Shown here: one piece after another, positions 52,724 to 61,387 of the stretch
Layout of the letters: every line of letters starts with the position of its first letter
Numbering within the stretch: the stretch's first letter is position 1
Source: AP-15 sp963833745
GTDB taxonomy: Bacteria > Pseudomonadota > Alphaproteobacteria > ATCC43930 > CGMCC-115725
Assembly (NCBI GenBank): GCA_963833745.1
Contig: CAWHZD010000003.1
Span: forward strand, 248,001-312,000
Reading direction: 5' to 3'
DNA: 64,000 nucleotides
Program-made: the position numbers and the translations under genes
Notes under the pieces: model-generated
What the model saw: the letters and a program-made list of their open reading frames with translations, nothing else
Databases searched by the model: none
Told to the model about the DNA's origin: nothing

Positions 52724-53759
52724 AAGGCTTATCCCTCTGCATCCGGGAGCCCTATTTGTGGTGGCGTGAGGGCCTCGACAGTGTTAGAACATAAAGCGAA
52801 CAATGTCCGGTTCGCGAGGCCATCATGCCCGATTTTCCGCGCTCCCTGATCGAGTTCCAGAGCTGCTTTCCGGATGAGGCGGCCTGCGTCGCCTACCTCT
52901 TCACGGCACGCTGGCGGCACGGCTTTGTCTGCCCCGCTTGCGGCGGAAGCAAAGCTTGGCAGCTACAAACCAAGGCCTGGACCTGGGAATGCGCCGGCTG
53001 TGGCAAACAGACTTCGGTGACCGCCGGCACGATCATGCACCATTCCAAGCTGCCGCTGACCACTTGGTTCTGGGCGGCCTATCTGATGGCGACCCATTCC
53101 AACGGCATCTCGGCACTGCAACTGCAACGCCAGCTCGCTCTGGGCTCGTACAAATCGGCCTGGCTGATGGCCGCCAAGCTGCGCCGCAGCATGGTGGCGC
53201 CGGGCCGCAGCGCGCTCGCCGGCTGGGTCGAAGTCGACGAGACCGAGATCGTCTGCCGCAGCAAGAATGATCCGCTCACCGGTGGCGGCGGTCGTAGTCA
53301 TCAGGGCAAGATCCTGGTCGTCGGGGCGGTCGAGATCGAGGATGGCAGAGCCCCCGGCCGTATCCGCCTCAGCCAGGTGCCCGATTACTCGGCTCACAGT
53401 CTGCACTCTTTTCTCAAAGCCAATCTCGCGCCCGGCGCCACCGCTAAGACCGACGGATGGTCGGGATATCCCGGCGCCCCCGGTGTCAATCACGATCCCC
53501 ACGTCGTCGGCAAAATGGCCGCCCATATCATCCTGCCCTGGGCGCACCGCGTCTTCTCCAATCTCAAGATCTGGGCCTTGGGCGTCTATCACGGCCTGCG
53601 CCGCAAGCACCTCCAGATCTATCTCGACGAGTTCGTCTTCCGCTTCAATCGCCGCCATACCCGGCATGCCGCATTCCGTTCCTTGCTCGGCATCGCCGCA
53701 GCCCACCCGCCCCTGCCTTACAACATGTTGATCTCACCGGAAGCAAAGGCATAAGCCTT
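52724..53759 (+). mobile_element. IS1595-family insertion sequence, copy 2
   Basis: 1036 bases with the same ends as copy 1 (AAGGCTTAT at the left, ATAAGCCTT at the right), in the same orientation, 515 bases downstream of copy 1. It has its own 8-base duplication. Two nearby like-oriented copies could now move as a composite unit carrying the central part of the DUF3644-like gene, but nothing shows that this has happened. Confidence 0.93.
52825..53754 (+). CDS. IS1595-family transposase, copy 2
   Basis: 309 residues, identical to copy 1 except Lys instead of Arg two residues before the end (AAG for AGG, base 53747) and one silent change at 53064. Zinc ribbon and catalytic Asp motifs as in copy 1. 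Intact frame. The near-identity of the two copies means recombination between them could delete the 1.55 kb in between. Confidence 0.95.
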   Translation: MPDFPRSLIEFQSCFPDEAACVAYLFTARWRHGFVCPACGGSKAWQLQTKAWTWECAGCGKQTSVTAGTIMHHSKLPLTTWFWAAYLMATHSNGISALQLQRQLALGSYKSAWLMAAKLRRSMVAPGRSALAGWVEVDETEIVCRSKNDPLTGGGGRSHQGKILVVGAVEIEDGRAPGRIRLSQVPDYSAHSLHSFLKANLAPGATAKTDGWSGYPGAPGVNHDPHVVGKMAAHIILPWAHRVFSNLKIWALGVYHGLRRKHLQIYLDEFVFRFNRRHTRHAAFRSLLGIAAAHPPLPYNMLISPEAKA

Positions 53760-54070
53760 AAGCGTAATTTAGAAGAGACTTTACCCAGCGAACGGATTCT
53801 TATTCAACAGGTTACCAAGAAGCAATACCGGCCTTCGTCCGTAGTAAAAATGATGCAGCGCCGAGGATTTTAAAAAATTTAACACTCATTATCACGCAAA
53901 GCTATGGAATTTACTAAAGGCCCGAGACAAGCATGGTAAATATGGTGATTGGACCGATGGAAAACAGTGGTTTTGGTACAACTCATGGATCGTTGAGGTT
54001 GAGAAGCACTGTAAAGAAAATGCTGGTAAATATCGTTGACCACAGCTTTGGGGGCCTCAGGGAGTGAGCG

Positions 54071-54832
54071 TCAGAATTGGACGCGCTGGGTCAGGGCGCC
54101 GTCGATGATCAGATTGGTGCCGGTGATGAAGCTGGCGCGGGGGCTGGCGAGAAAGACGACGGCGTTCGCCACCTCTTCGGGCGTGCCCATGCGGCCCATC
54201 GGGTTGCGTCCGACCATTGTCCGGAACAGCTCGGGATTGTTCTCCTCCAGCACGTTCCACACCCCGCCTTTGAAATAGACGTTGCCGGGCGAGACCATGT
54301 TGGCGCGCACCCCCTTCGGCGCGAGGTTGCGGGCGAGGGCCTTGACATAGGGCACCAGCGCCGCCTTGACCGAGGCGTAGGGACGCGGCGCGCCGGCGAT
54401 CTCGACGGCCCCGGTGGTGCCGAGCACGACGATCGACCCGGCCGATGATTTTTCGAGCAGCGGGATCGCCGCCTCGACCCCGGCGACCGTCCCCAAGACG
54501 TCGATGTCGAGGCTGCGGCGCCAGGATTCCTCGTCCATCGTCTGCGCCAAGGCGCTGACATTGGCGACGAAGATATCGAGGCTGCCGAGCTTGCCCGCCG
54601 CCTCGGCGACCCAACCGCGCAGCGCCTTGGTATCCGATACGTCGACGACCCCGCTATATGCCCTGACCCCTTTGCCGGCGAGCGCCGTCACCGCTTCCTC
54701 AACACCGGCTTCGCCGCGGGCGCACAGCGCCACGTCGCAGCCTTCCTCGGCCAGAAGCTCGCAGATCGCCCGGCCGATGCCGCGCGATCCGCCGGTCACG
54801 ATCGCCTTTTTCCCCGCCAGACCGAGATCCAA
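54071..54832 (-). CDS. Short-chain dehydrogenase/reductase
   Basis: 253-residue SDR oxidoreductase. The cofactor-binding motif is KKAIVTGGSRGIGRAICELL, followed by GSLDIFVANVSALAQ in place of the common NNAG. The catalytic Tyr and Lys are in PRPYASVKAALVPYVKALAR, and VRANMVSPGNVYFKGG and FITGTNLIIDGALTQRVQF close the domain. The unusual N-V-S instead of N-A-G occurs in some SDR subgroups acting on hydroxyacyl or keto substrates. It stands just outside the accessory island, on the same strand as xerC, 36 bases after it. Confidence 0.9.
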   Translation of the reverse strand: MDLGLAGKKAIVTGGSRGIGRAICELLAEEGCDVALCARGEAGVEEAVTALAGKGVRAYSGVVDVSDTKALRGWVAEAAGKLGSLDIFVANVSALAQTMDEESWRRSLDIDVLGTVAGVEAAIPLLEKSSAGSIVVLGTTGAVEIAGAPRPYASVKAALVPYVKALARNLAPKGVRANMVSPGNVYFKGGVWNVLEENNPELFRTMVGRNPMGRMGTPEEVANAVVFLASPRASFITGTNLIIDGALTQRVQF

Positions 54833-54868
54833 ATCCCCCTCCTTTGTCCCGGCGCCCCGGCCAGCATC

Positions 54869-55927
54869 TTAATGCGCGGTGCGGGCGCGCGGATGGGCGT
54901 CGTCGTAGATCGCCAGCAGACGTTCGGTCTCGACCGCGGTGTAGCGCTGCGTCGTCGACAGGCTGGCATGGCCGAGCAACTCTTGAATTGCGCGCAGATC
55001 GCCCCCGGCGCCGAGCAAATGGGTGGCGAAGCTGTGCCGCAGCGCGTGCGGGGTCGCGGTCTCCGGCAGGCCGAGGTAGCGACGCAACGCCTCCATCTGG
55101 CGCTGCACCAGGCGCGGGTGTAGCGGCCCGCCGCGCGCCCCGACAAAGAGGGGGCCGTCCGCAGCGAGCGTGTAGGGGCAGGCGGCGAGATAATCGGCGA
55201 CCGCCTCGCGCACTGCCGGCAATACCGGCAGTTGGCGCTGCTTGCGGCCCTTGCCGGTGATCGTCAGCATCTCGCCGGTCGGCGCCTCGGCGCGGCTCAG
55301 CCCGAGCGCCTCCGCCAGTCGCAGGCCGCAGCCGTAGATCAGCACCAACAGGGCGGTGTCGCGCTTGCCGTGCCAGCCCTCCCGAGCCATCTCCGCGGCG
55401 GCGTCGACGGTAGCAACGGCGTCGGCGACGGTCAGCGGCTTGGGCACGGCAGCCGGCAGCTTCGGCGAGCGCAGTGCCGACAGCGCGGCCGTCGCGGCAA
55501 GACTGCGACGCTGCAAAAATCGCAGAAAGTTGCGCAAGACCGACATGTTCCGGGCCAGCGAGGCGCGCTCGATGCCGTCGCCGGCGCGACGCGCCAGATA
55601 CGCGCGGAAATCAGCGGTTCGCAGCCCTTCGACCGCGGTGAGGCTTGGCTCGGCACCCAAATGCTCGGTCAGGAAATCGAGAAAAGAGACGAGGTCGCGG
55701 CCATAGGCGGCGATCGTGTGGGCCGAGGCGCGACGCTCGCCCGACAGCCATCCGGCCCACAAGGCGATTGCCGCGCGCAAATCGTCGCTGGCGGAGAAGC
55801 GCGCCAGCGGCACCGGTTCGGGCAGCGCCGGGAAGCTCGGCCTGGTTTCCGGTGGGCCGCCTTCCCGACCCTTGCCCGCCGCAGCCTCGGGCGGAGGCGT
55901 CGACCTCACCGGCCGCGTTCGAGCCAC
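54869..55927 (-). CDS. xerC: Tyrosine recombinase XerC
   Basis: 352-residue site-specific recombinase that resolves chromosome dimers at dif together with XerD. The N-terminal SAM-like domain has WLSGERRASAHTIAAYGRDL. The catalytic domain carries Arg in YGCGLRLAEALGLSRAE, Lys in TGKGRKQRQLPVLPAVREAV, the HxxR of PHALRHSFATHLLGAGGDLR, a second His in LGHASLSTTQRYT and its Tyr nucleophile. An N-terminal Pro-rich extension of about 40 residues is longer than usual. It overlaps the upstream DUF484 gene. The order DUF484-xerC, divergent from priA, is common in this class and supports XerC over a phage integrase. Confidence 0.93.
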   Translation of the reverse strand: MARTRPVRSTPPPEAAAGKGREGGPPETRPSFPALPEPVPLARFSASDDLRAAIALWAGWLSGERRASAHTIAAYGRDLVSFLDFLTEHLGAEPSLTAVEGLRTADFRAYLARRAGDGIERASLARNMSVLRNFLRFLQRRSLAATAALSALRSPKLPAAVPKPLTVADAVATVDAAAEMAREGWHGKRDTALLVLIYGCGLRLAEALGLSRAEAPTGEMLTITGKGRKQRQLPVLPAVREAVADYLAACPYTLAADGPLFVGARGGPLHPRLVQRQMEALRRYLGLPETATPHALRHSFATHLLGAGGDLRAIQELLGHASLSTTQRYTAVETERLLAIYDDAHPRARTAH

Positions 55928-56653
55928 TGCGCAATCGTGATCTCAACCGCGCGCGCCAGAAAGCTCAGCAGCTCGGTGCCGAGACCGGGGTGGAAAGTCC
56001 CCGCCTTGCGGGTGCCGATGCACATCAAACCGGCAGGCCCCGAACGGCCGAAGGACAGCCGCAGCAGCGCTTGCGAGCGGACGAGACCGGCGGCACCGCC
56101 GAACAAGGTCGGGTCGCCCTTGATTTCGGTGCACAGCAGCGCGTCGCGGTCGGGTCCGAGCAGATCGGTCGACGATACCCGAGCGCAGCAGATGGATGCC
56201 AGGGAGCGGCAGCCGCGTTGTCTGCGTCGCCGTGCTTTCGATGCCGAGGGTCACGACGTCGACGTCGATCAGGATCGCGAGGTCGGTCGTAACGATCTGC
56301 AGCAGGTGCTCAAAGCTCAGCGCCTTCAGCATCGTCAGCGCCGCCTTGTGCACGCGGCGCTGGCTCGTGAGGTTGCCGCGGCTCAACGCGATCAGGGTTT
56401 TCTGCTCGTACCGCACCCGCTGCAGGTCGCCGCGCATGCGCTCGAGCATGAAATGCTGAAAGTCGAGCACGTCCTCGCCGTTGTTGCGGCTCGGCGCGCG
56501 CAACAAATGCAGCGCGTCGGGATGTTTTTCGAGAAAATTCGGGTGCTCGCGCAGATAGGCGATGACATCAGCGGCGCGGGTGCCGCTGGGCCCGCTCGGT
56601 GCCGAATCGCCGACGCCGAGCGGCTTTGGTTGATCTTGCGGACGATCGGCCAA
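55906..56653 (-). pseudogene. DUF484-family protein, one-base frameshift
   Basis: Family of GAF-like proteins encoded next to xerC, function unclear. ADVIAYLREHPNFLEKHPDA is the conserved N-terminus, followed by SFEHLLQIVTTDLAILIDVD. After LPLPGIHLLRS the frame is lost; the expected continuation (VSSTDLLGPDRDALLCTEIK, then LLRLSFGRSGPAGLMCIGTR) is in another frame that ends at 55906. One surplus C in a run at 56178-56180 explains it, giving a 248-residue protein. The start is probably TTG 56653 behind GGAG. The 3' end overlaps xerC by 22 bases. Real mutation or sequence error. Confidence 0.85.
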
Positions 56654-56827
56654 AGTTAGCTCCAAATTGCCGAGCCGCGGCGCGGGCGGCCGATGACGAC
56701 GGGAGCAGCGACAAACCGGATCATCCGAGAACCACCTGAATCTCAACCTCGAAAGGCACGCCGCACTCGGCGAGTGCAGGACTCGAAGAGCACTTGCCGC
56801 GCGCCCCGTGCAGAGCGAGTTTAGCCG

Positions 56828-59104
56828 ATGCCCGCGCGCCATGCCAGTTCCGAGGCAGCCGCCTCGACCTATAGGGTTGGTAAAGATGATCCCGAGCCCG
56901 GGGCTGCGGCCGAGCACCGAGTCCGCGTGCTGCTGCCGCTGCCGTTGCCGGATGCGCTCGACTATCGAGTCCCCGAAGGCGATAGGCGCCCCGAACCCGG
57001 CAGCTTCGTCCGCGTGCCGCTCGGGGGGCGCAGCCTGGTCGGCGTGGTGTGGGACGAGGAGGGGGCCGAGCTCGAGTTCAGCCGGCTGAAGCCGGTTGCC
57101 GAGATCCTGCCGTTACCACCGCTGGAACCGACACTCTGCCGATTCGTCGAGCGCGTCGCCGCCTATACAATGGCCCCGCCGGGCGCGGTGTTGCGCATGG
57201 CGATGAGCGTTGCCGAGGCGTTGCAGGCGCCGCGGCCGCGACGGCGTTGCGCGATCTCGGCCGCTGGGCATGCAGCACTCGCCGCTGACCCGCCGAAACC
57301 GCCTCTGACCCCGGCACGCCGCCGGGTGCTCGAAACCTTGCGCGACCGGCTGCCGCTGCCGTTGGTCGAAGCCGCGCGCCTCGCCGGCTGCGGCACCGGC
57401 GTCGTCCGCGACCTGGTGCAGATTGGGCTGGTCGAGGACCGCCTGATCCCGGCCGAGCGGGCCGAAACGACGCCGCCCGATTGGCATTCGGCCGGTCCGC
57501 GGCTGTCCCCCGACCAGTCTGTCGCAGCGCAACGGCTTGTCGGCCGTGTCGAAACCGGCGGGTTTGGCGTGACCCTGCTCGACGGCGTCACCGGCTCGGG
57601 CAAGACCGAAACCTATTTCGCGGCGATCGCGGCGGCGCTCGCAGCCGGACGGCAGGTATTGGTGTTGCTCCCGGAGATAGCGCTTGGCGCGCAATGGCTG
57701 CAGCGGTTTCGCGACCGCTTTGGTGTCCTGCCGGCGCAATGGCATTCGGAGATCGGGCAGAGCGAACGCCGCGACACCTGGCGCGCCGTCGCCGCCGGCG
57801 GGGCGCGCGTCGTCGTCGGCGCGCGTTCGGCGCTGTTCCTCCCGTTTCCCGAGCTTGGCCTGATCGTCGTAGATGAAGAGCACGACCCGTCCTACAAGCA
57901 GGAGGACGGCGTCTGCTACCAGGCCCGCGACATGGCGGTGCTGCGCGCATCGTTGGCCGGCATTCCGATCGTGCTGGTGTCGGCGACGCCGTCGCTCGAG
58001 ACCGTCGTCAATGTCGCGCGCGGCCGCTATCAACGCGTCAGCCTGTCGCGTCGCCATGCCGACGCCGCGCTTCCCGAGGTCCGGCTCGTCGATTTGCGCC
58101 GCGAGCGGATGGAACCCGGCCGCTTCCTGTCGCCGCCGCTGGTCGCAGCACTGGTCGACACCTTCGCCGCGGGCGAGCAGGCGCTGCTGTTTCTGAATCG
58201 GCGCGGCTATGCGCCGCTGACCCTGTGCCGCAGCTGCGGCCATCGCTTTCAATGCCCGAATTGCAGCGCCTGGCTGGTCGAGCATCGCTTTACCCGCCGG
58301 CTGCTGTGTCATCATTGCGGCCACGCCGAACCGGTGCCGCCGCTGTGCCCGGAATGCATGACCGTCGGCGCCCTGGTGGCGTGCGGACCGGGGGTGGAGC
58401 GACTGTTCGAAGAAGTGTCGGCACGCTTTCCATCCGCGCGAGCGGCGCTGATGGTCAGCGACATGTTGACCGGACCCCGCGCCGCGGCCGTGCTGGCGCA
58501 GGCGATGACCGATCGCCGCTACGATCTGCTGATCGGGACCCAGATCGTCGCCAAAGGTCACCATTTCCCGATGCTGACCCTGGTTGGCGTCGTCGATGCC
58601 GATCTCGGAATGGTCGGCGGCGATCTGCGCGCGGCGGAGCGAACCTATCAGCTGCTCCATCAGGTCGGCGGCCGGGCCGGTCGGGCCGAGCGCAAGGGCC
58701 AGGTACTGATCCAGACCTTTATGCCGGACCAGCCGGTCATGAAGGCGCTGGCGTCCGGCGATCGCGACCGGTTTCTCGAAGCCGAGGCGGCGGCGCGGCG
58801 CGCGGCCGGACTGCCGCCCTTCGGTCGGCTTGCCGCGCTGATCGTCAGCGCCGTGGACTCGGAAGCCGCTGATTTCGCCGCCCGCGCGCTCGCTCGCTCG
58901 GCGCCGCAATTGCCGGGCGTCAGCGTGCTCGGGCCGGCGCCGGCGCCGCTCGCGATCCTGCGCGGCCGTCACCGCCGCCGGTTCCTGGTCAAGGCGGAGC
59001 GCCAGGTGAACCTGCAAGCGGCGTTGCGCGACTGGCTGACGCGGGTGCGTCTCGGCGGCTCGGCCCGGCTGCAGATCGACATCGATCCCTACAGCTTTCT
59101 GTGA
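56828..59104 (+). CDS. priA: Primosomal protein N' (replication restart helicase)
   Basis: 758-residue helicase that restarts stalled forks. The N-terminal 3'-DNA-binding domain is VRVLLPLPLPDALDYRVPEG. The helicase core has LLDGVTGSGKTETYFAAIAA (Walker A), LIVVDEEHDPSYKQEDGVCY (DEEH box) and VLVSATPSLETVVNVARGRY. Between the lobes lie zinc-binding cysteines in LCRSCGHRFQCPNCSAWL and LCHHCGHAEPVPPLCPECM, and HQVGGRAGRAERKGQVLIQT is motif VI. Divergent from DUF484-xerC and followed by the F1 ATP synthase operon after 183 bases. Confidence 0.96.
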   Translation: MPARHASSEAAASTYRVGKDDPEPGAAAEHRVRVLLPLPLPDALDYRVPEGDRRPEPGSFVRVPLGGRSLVGVVWDEEGAELEFSRLKPVAEILPLPPLEPTLCRFVERVAAYTMAPPGAVLRMAMSVAEALQAPRPRRRCAISAAGHAALAADPPKPPLTPARRRVLETLRDRLPLPLVEAARLAGCGTGVVRDLVQIGLVEDRLIPAERAETTPPDWHSAGPRLSPDQSVAAQRLVGRVETGGFGVTLLDGVTGSGKTETYFAAIAAALAAGRQVLVLLPEIALGAQWLQRFRDRFGVLPAQWHSEIGQSERRDTWRAVAAGGARVVVGARSALFLPFPELGLIVVDEEHDPSYKQEDGVCYQARDMAVLRASLAGIPIVLVSATPSLETVVNVARGRYQRVSLSRRHADAALPEVRLVDLRRERMEPGRFLSPPLVAALVDTFAAGEQALLFLNRRGYAPLTLCRSCGHRFQCPNCSAWLVEHRFTRRLLCHHCGHAEPVPPLCPECMTVGALVACGPGVERLFEEVSARFPSARAALMVSDMLTGPRAAAVLAQAMTDRRYDLLIGTQIVAKGHHFPMLTLVGVVDADLGMVGGDLRAAERTYQLLHQVGGRAGRAERKGQVLIQTFMPDQPVMKALASGDRDRFLEAEAAARRAAGLPPFGRLAALIVSAVDSEAADFAARALARSAPQLPGVSVLGPAPAPLAILRGRHRRRFLVKAERQVNLQAALRDWLTRVRLGGSARLQIDIDPYSFL

Positions 59105-59287
59105 CCACAAGCTCTATCGCTCGCGCTGATTAGTCAGCGAAAGCCGAAGGTTGCGCGGGGTTCAGCGCTGTGTTAGGGAACCGCCCGCCGGCCCTGCCCA
59201 GCCGGGCGGTGCCTGGGCGCGATCCGAAAACAACAAGGAACGCTGCTACGGCTTCTCGCCGGTGTGGCCATCGAGGACTGCTGTACA

Positions 59288-59842
59288 TTGGCTTCCGAAA
59301 CGAGAGGCGTTTCAGCCCTGGCCGAGCGGTATGCGACGGCGCTGTTCGACATCGCCGACGAGCGCCGCGCGTTCGACGAAGTTGCGGCCGATCTCCGCCA
59401 GCTGCGGGCGATGCTCGGGGCAAGCGCCGATCTGGCGCGCCTCGTACGCAGCCCGGTCTTGTCGCGTCTCGACCAGGCCCGCGCGGTGGCGGCTCTGGCG
59501 CGGCGCGCCGAATTGTCGCCGCTGGTCCGCGATTTCCTCGCCGTCGTCGCCCGCAACCGGCGTCTCTTTGCCGTCCCGGCGATGATCGACGGGTTTCTCG
59601 CGATGCTCGCGGCGCGGCGCGGCGAGGTCACCGCCGAAGTCGTCGCGGCCCAGCCGTTAACCGAGGCTCAGCTCGACGCGTTGAGCGAACATTTGCGGCG
59701 CACGGTCGGCCGCCGGGTTTTTATCGACGCCCGGGTCGATCAGCGACTGATCGGCGGGATGATCGTCAAAGTCGGCTCGCGTATGGTCGACGCTTCGCTC
59801 GAGAGCAAACTGCGACGCCTGCAACTGGCGATGAAAGCATAG
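59288..59842 (+). CDS. atpH: ATP synthase F1 subunit delta
   Basis: 184-residue subunit linking the F1 head to the peripheral stalk. The start is taken as TTG at 59288, giving ASETRGVSALAERYATALFD, the normal family N-terminus; a GTG at 59264 would add eight residues. LVRSPVLSRLDQARAVAALA in the middle and GRRVFIDARVDQRLIGGMIV near the end are delta hallmarks. First gene of the F1 operon, 15 bases before atpA. Confidence 0.94.
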   Translation: MASETRGVSALAERYATALFDIADERRAFDEVAADLRQLRAMLGASADLARLVRSPVLSRLDQARAVAALARRAELSPLVRDFLAVVARNRRLFAVPAMIDGFLAMLAARRGEVTAEVVAAQPLTEAQLDALSEHLRRTVGRRVFIDARVDQRLIGGMIVKVGSRMVDASLESKLRRLQLAMKA

Positions 59843-59857
59843 GCTGAAGAGGTTTTC

Positions 59858-61387
59858 ATGGAAATTCGCGCAGCGGAGATTTCGGCGATCCTCAAGCAGC
59901 AGATCGCCAACTTCGGCAGCGAAGCGGATGTCGCCGAAGTCGGCCAGGTGCTGTCGATCGGCGATGGCATCGCCCGCATCTATGGTCTCGACCAGGTGCA
60001 AGCGGGCGAGATGGTCGAATTCCCCAACGGCGTGCGCGGCATGGCGCTGAACCTCGAAAGCGACAATGTCGGCGTCGTCGTGTTCGGCGAGGACAGCGGC
60101 ATCGGCGAGGGCGACACCGTCAAGCGCACCAGCGCCATCGTCGACGTCCCGGTCGGACGGGGGTTGCTCGGCCGCGTGGTCGATGCCCTTGGCGAACCGA
60201 TCGACGGCAAGGGGCCGCTCGTCGACGTGCGGCGTACGCGGGTCGAGGTCAAGGCGCCGGGCATCGTTCCGCGCCGCTCGGTGCATGAGCCGGTGCAGAC
60301 CGGGCTCAAAGCAATCGATGCGCTGGTGCCGATCGGCCGCGGCCAGCGCGAGTTGATCATCGGCGACCGCCAGACCGGCAAGACCGCGGTCGCGATCGAC
60401 GCGGTCTTGAACCAGCGCCAAGCCCATGTCGGAACTGACGAACGGGTCAAGCTCTACTGCATCTACGTCGCGGTCGGGCAAAAGCGCTCGTCGGTCGCCC
60501 AGATCGTCAAGACTCTGCAGGATTACGGCGCGCTCGACTATTCGATCGTCGTTGCCGCGACCGCTTCCGAGCCGGCGCCGTTGCAATATCTGGCACCCTA
60601 TGCCGGCTGCGCGATGGGCGAGTTCTTTCGCGACAACGGCATGCACGCGCTGATTATTTACGACGATTTGTCGAAGCATGCCGTCGCCTATCGTCAGATG
60701 TCGCTGCTGCTGCGCCGCCCACCGGGCCGCGAAGCCTATCCCGGGGACGTGTTCTACCTGCACTCGCGGCTGCTCGAACGCGCCGCCAAGATGAACGAGG
60801 ACCACGGAGCGGGCTCGCTGACGGCGTTACCGATCATCGAGACCCAGGCGGGCGACGTGTCGGCCTATATCCCGACCAACGTGATCTCGATCACCGACGG
60901 CCAGATCTTTCTTGAAACCGAGCTGTTTTATCGCGGCATCCGGCCGGCGATCAATGTCGGGCTGTCGGTCAGCCGCGTCGGATCGGCGGCGCAGATCAAG
61001 GCGATGAAGCAGGTCGCCGGGCGCATCAAGCTGGAGCTCGCGCAATACCGCGAGATGGCGTCCTTTGCCCAGTTCGCGTCGGACCTGGATGCATCGACGC
61101 AGCGGTTGCTGGCGCGCGGCGCGCGGCTGACCGAGTTGCTGAAGCAGCCCCAATTTTCGCCGATGCCGGTGGAGGAGCAGGTGGTGGTAATCTTTGCCGG
61201 TACCCGCGGCTATCTCGATCGGGTCGAGGTCGGCGCCGTCACCCGCTTCGAAACCGCGATGCTTGGCGAGATCAGGGCCAACCATCCCGACCTGCTGGAG
61301 ACCATCCGGGCAAAACAAGAGGTCACGCCCGAGGTCGACAAAGCGCTCGTCGAATTTCTCGACGGCGTCGTCAAAACCTTTGTGTAG
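59858..61387 (+). CDS. atpA: ATP synthase F1 subunit alpha
   Basis: 509-residue non-catalytic nucleotide-binding subunit. Starts MEIRAAEISAILKQQIANFG; Walker A is ELIIGDRQTGKTAVAIDAVL, and KHAVAYRQMSLLLRRPPGRE and AYPGDVFYLHSRLLERAAKM are conserved. The arginine finger is in NVGLSVSRVGSAAQIKAMKQ. Length is standard and the frame is intact. It is followed by an unusually long gap of 405 bases before atpG. Confidence 0.98.
   Translation: MEIRAAEISAILKQQIANFGSEADVAEVGQVLSIGDGIARIYGLDQVQAGEMVEFPNGVRGMALNLESDNVGVVVFGEDSGIGEGDTVKRTSAIVDVPVGRGLLGRVVDALGEPIDGKGPLVDVRRTRVEVKAPGIVPRRSVHEPVQTGLKAIDALVPIGRGQRELIIGDRQTGKTAVAIDAVLNQRQAHVGTDERVKLYCIYVAVGQKRSSVAQIVKTLQDYGALDYSIVVAATASEPAPLQYLAPYAGCAMGEFFRDNGMHALIIYDDLSKHAVAYRQMSLLLRRPPGREAYPGDVFYLHSRLLERAAKMNEDHGAGSLTALPIIETQAGDVSAYIPTNVISITDGQIFLETELFYRGIRPAINVGLSVSRVGSAAQIKAMKQVAGRIKLELAQYREMASFAQFASDLDASTQRLLARGARLTELLKQPQFSPMPVEEQVVVIFAGTRGYLDRVEVGAVTRFETAMLGEIRANHPDLLETIRAKQEVTPEVDKALVEFLDGVVKTFV

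Larger units (their letters stand above)
50748..54039 (+). pseudogene. DUF3644-like gene with HEPN-type RNase motif, broken by amber codon, two IS and a frameshift
   Basis: Coding pieces: 50748-51165 (LDPWEVALVKAMLARRMNDQ, then VDPQTGLHIRGDELIIKARE), 52209-52723 (GAEKYWELGFCLKRNECPLS, then ILELRHEIEHRSTERIDEIV), and 53768-54039 (QYRPSSVVKMMQRRGF, then NTHYHAKLWNLLKARDKHGK). Removing both insertion sequences with one 8-base duplication each leaves 1204 bases. Dropping one surplus T near 53868-53871 leaves 1203, exactly 400 codons plus stop, with one TAG at 50967 where family members tend to have Trp. RHEIEH fits R-[NDH]-x3-H of HEPN ribonucleases. The N-terminal part looks like a helix-turn-helix. 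Family name is from memory and the function of DUF3644 is unknown to me. The gene is AT-rich compared with its surroundings, suggesting transfer. Confidence 0.82.

Noticed and set aside
51173..53759. Composite transposon formed by the two IS copies
   Set aside because: Each copy has its own, different 8-base duplication and the flanking and internal host sequence joins into one gene, so they inserted separately.
54869..55927. Phage integrase with an attachment site
   Set aside because: The recombinase lies in the conserved priA/DUF484/xerC context with no tRNA or direct repeats nearby, so housekeeping XerC is the better reading.
57113..59110. 665-codon open frame on the minus strand
   Set aside because: Exact antisense of priA. 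High GC content suppresses stop codons in the opposite frame.
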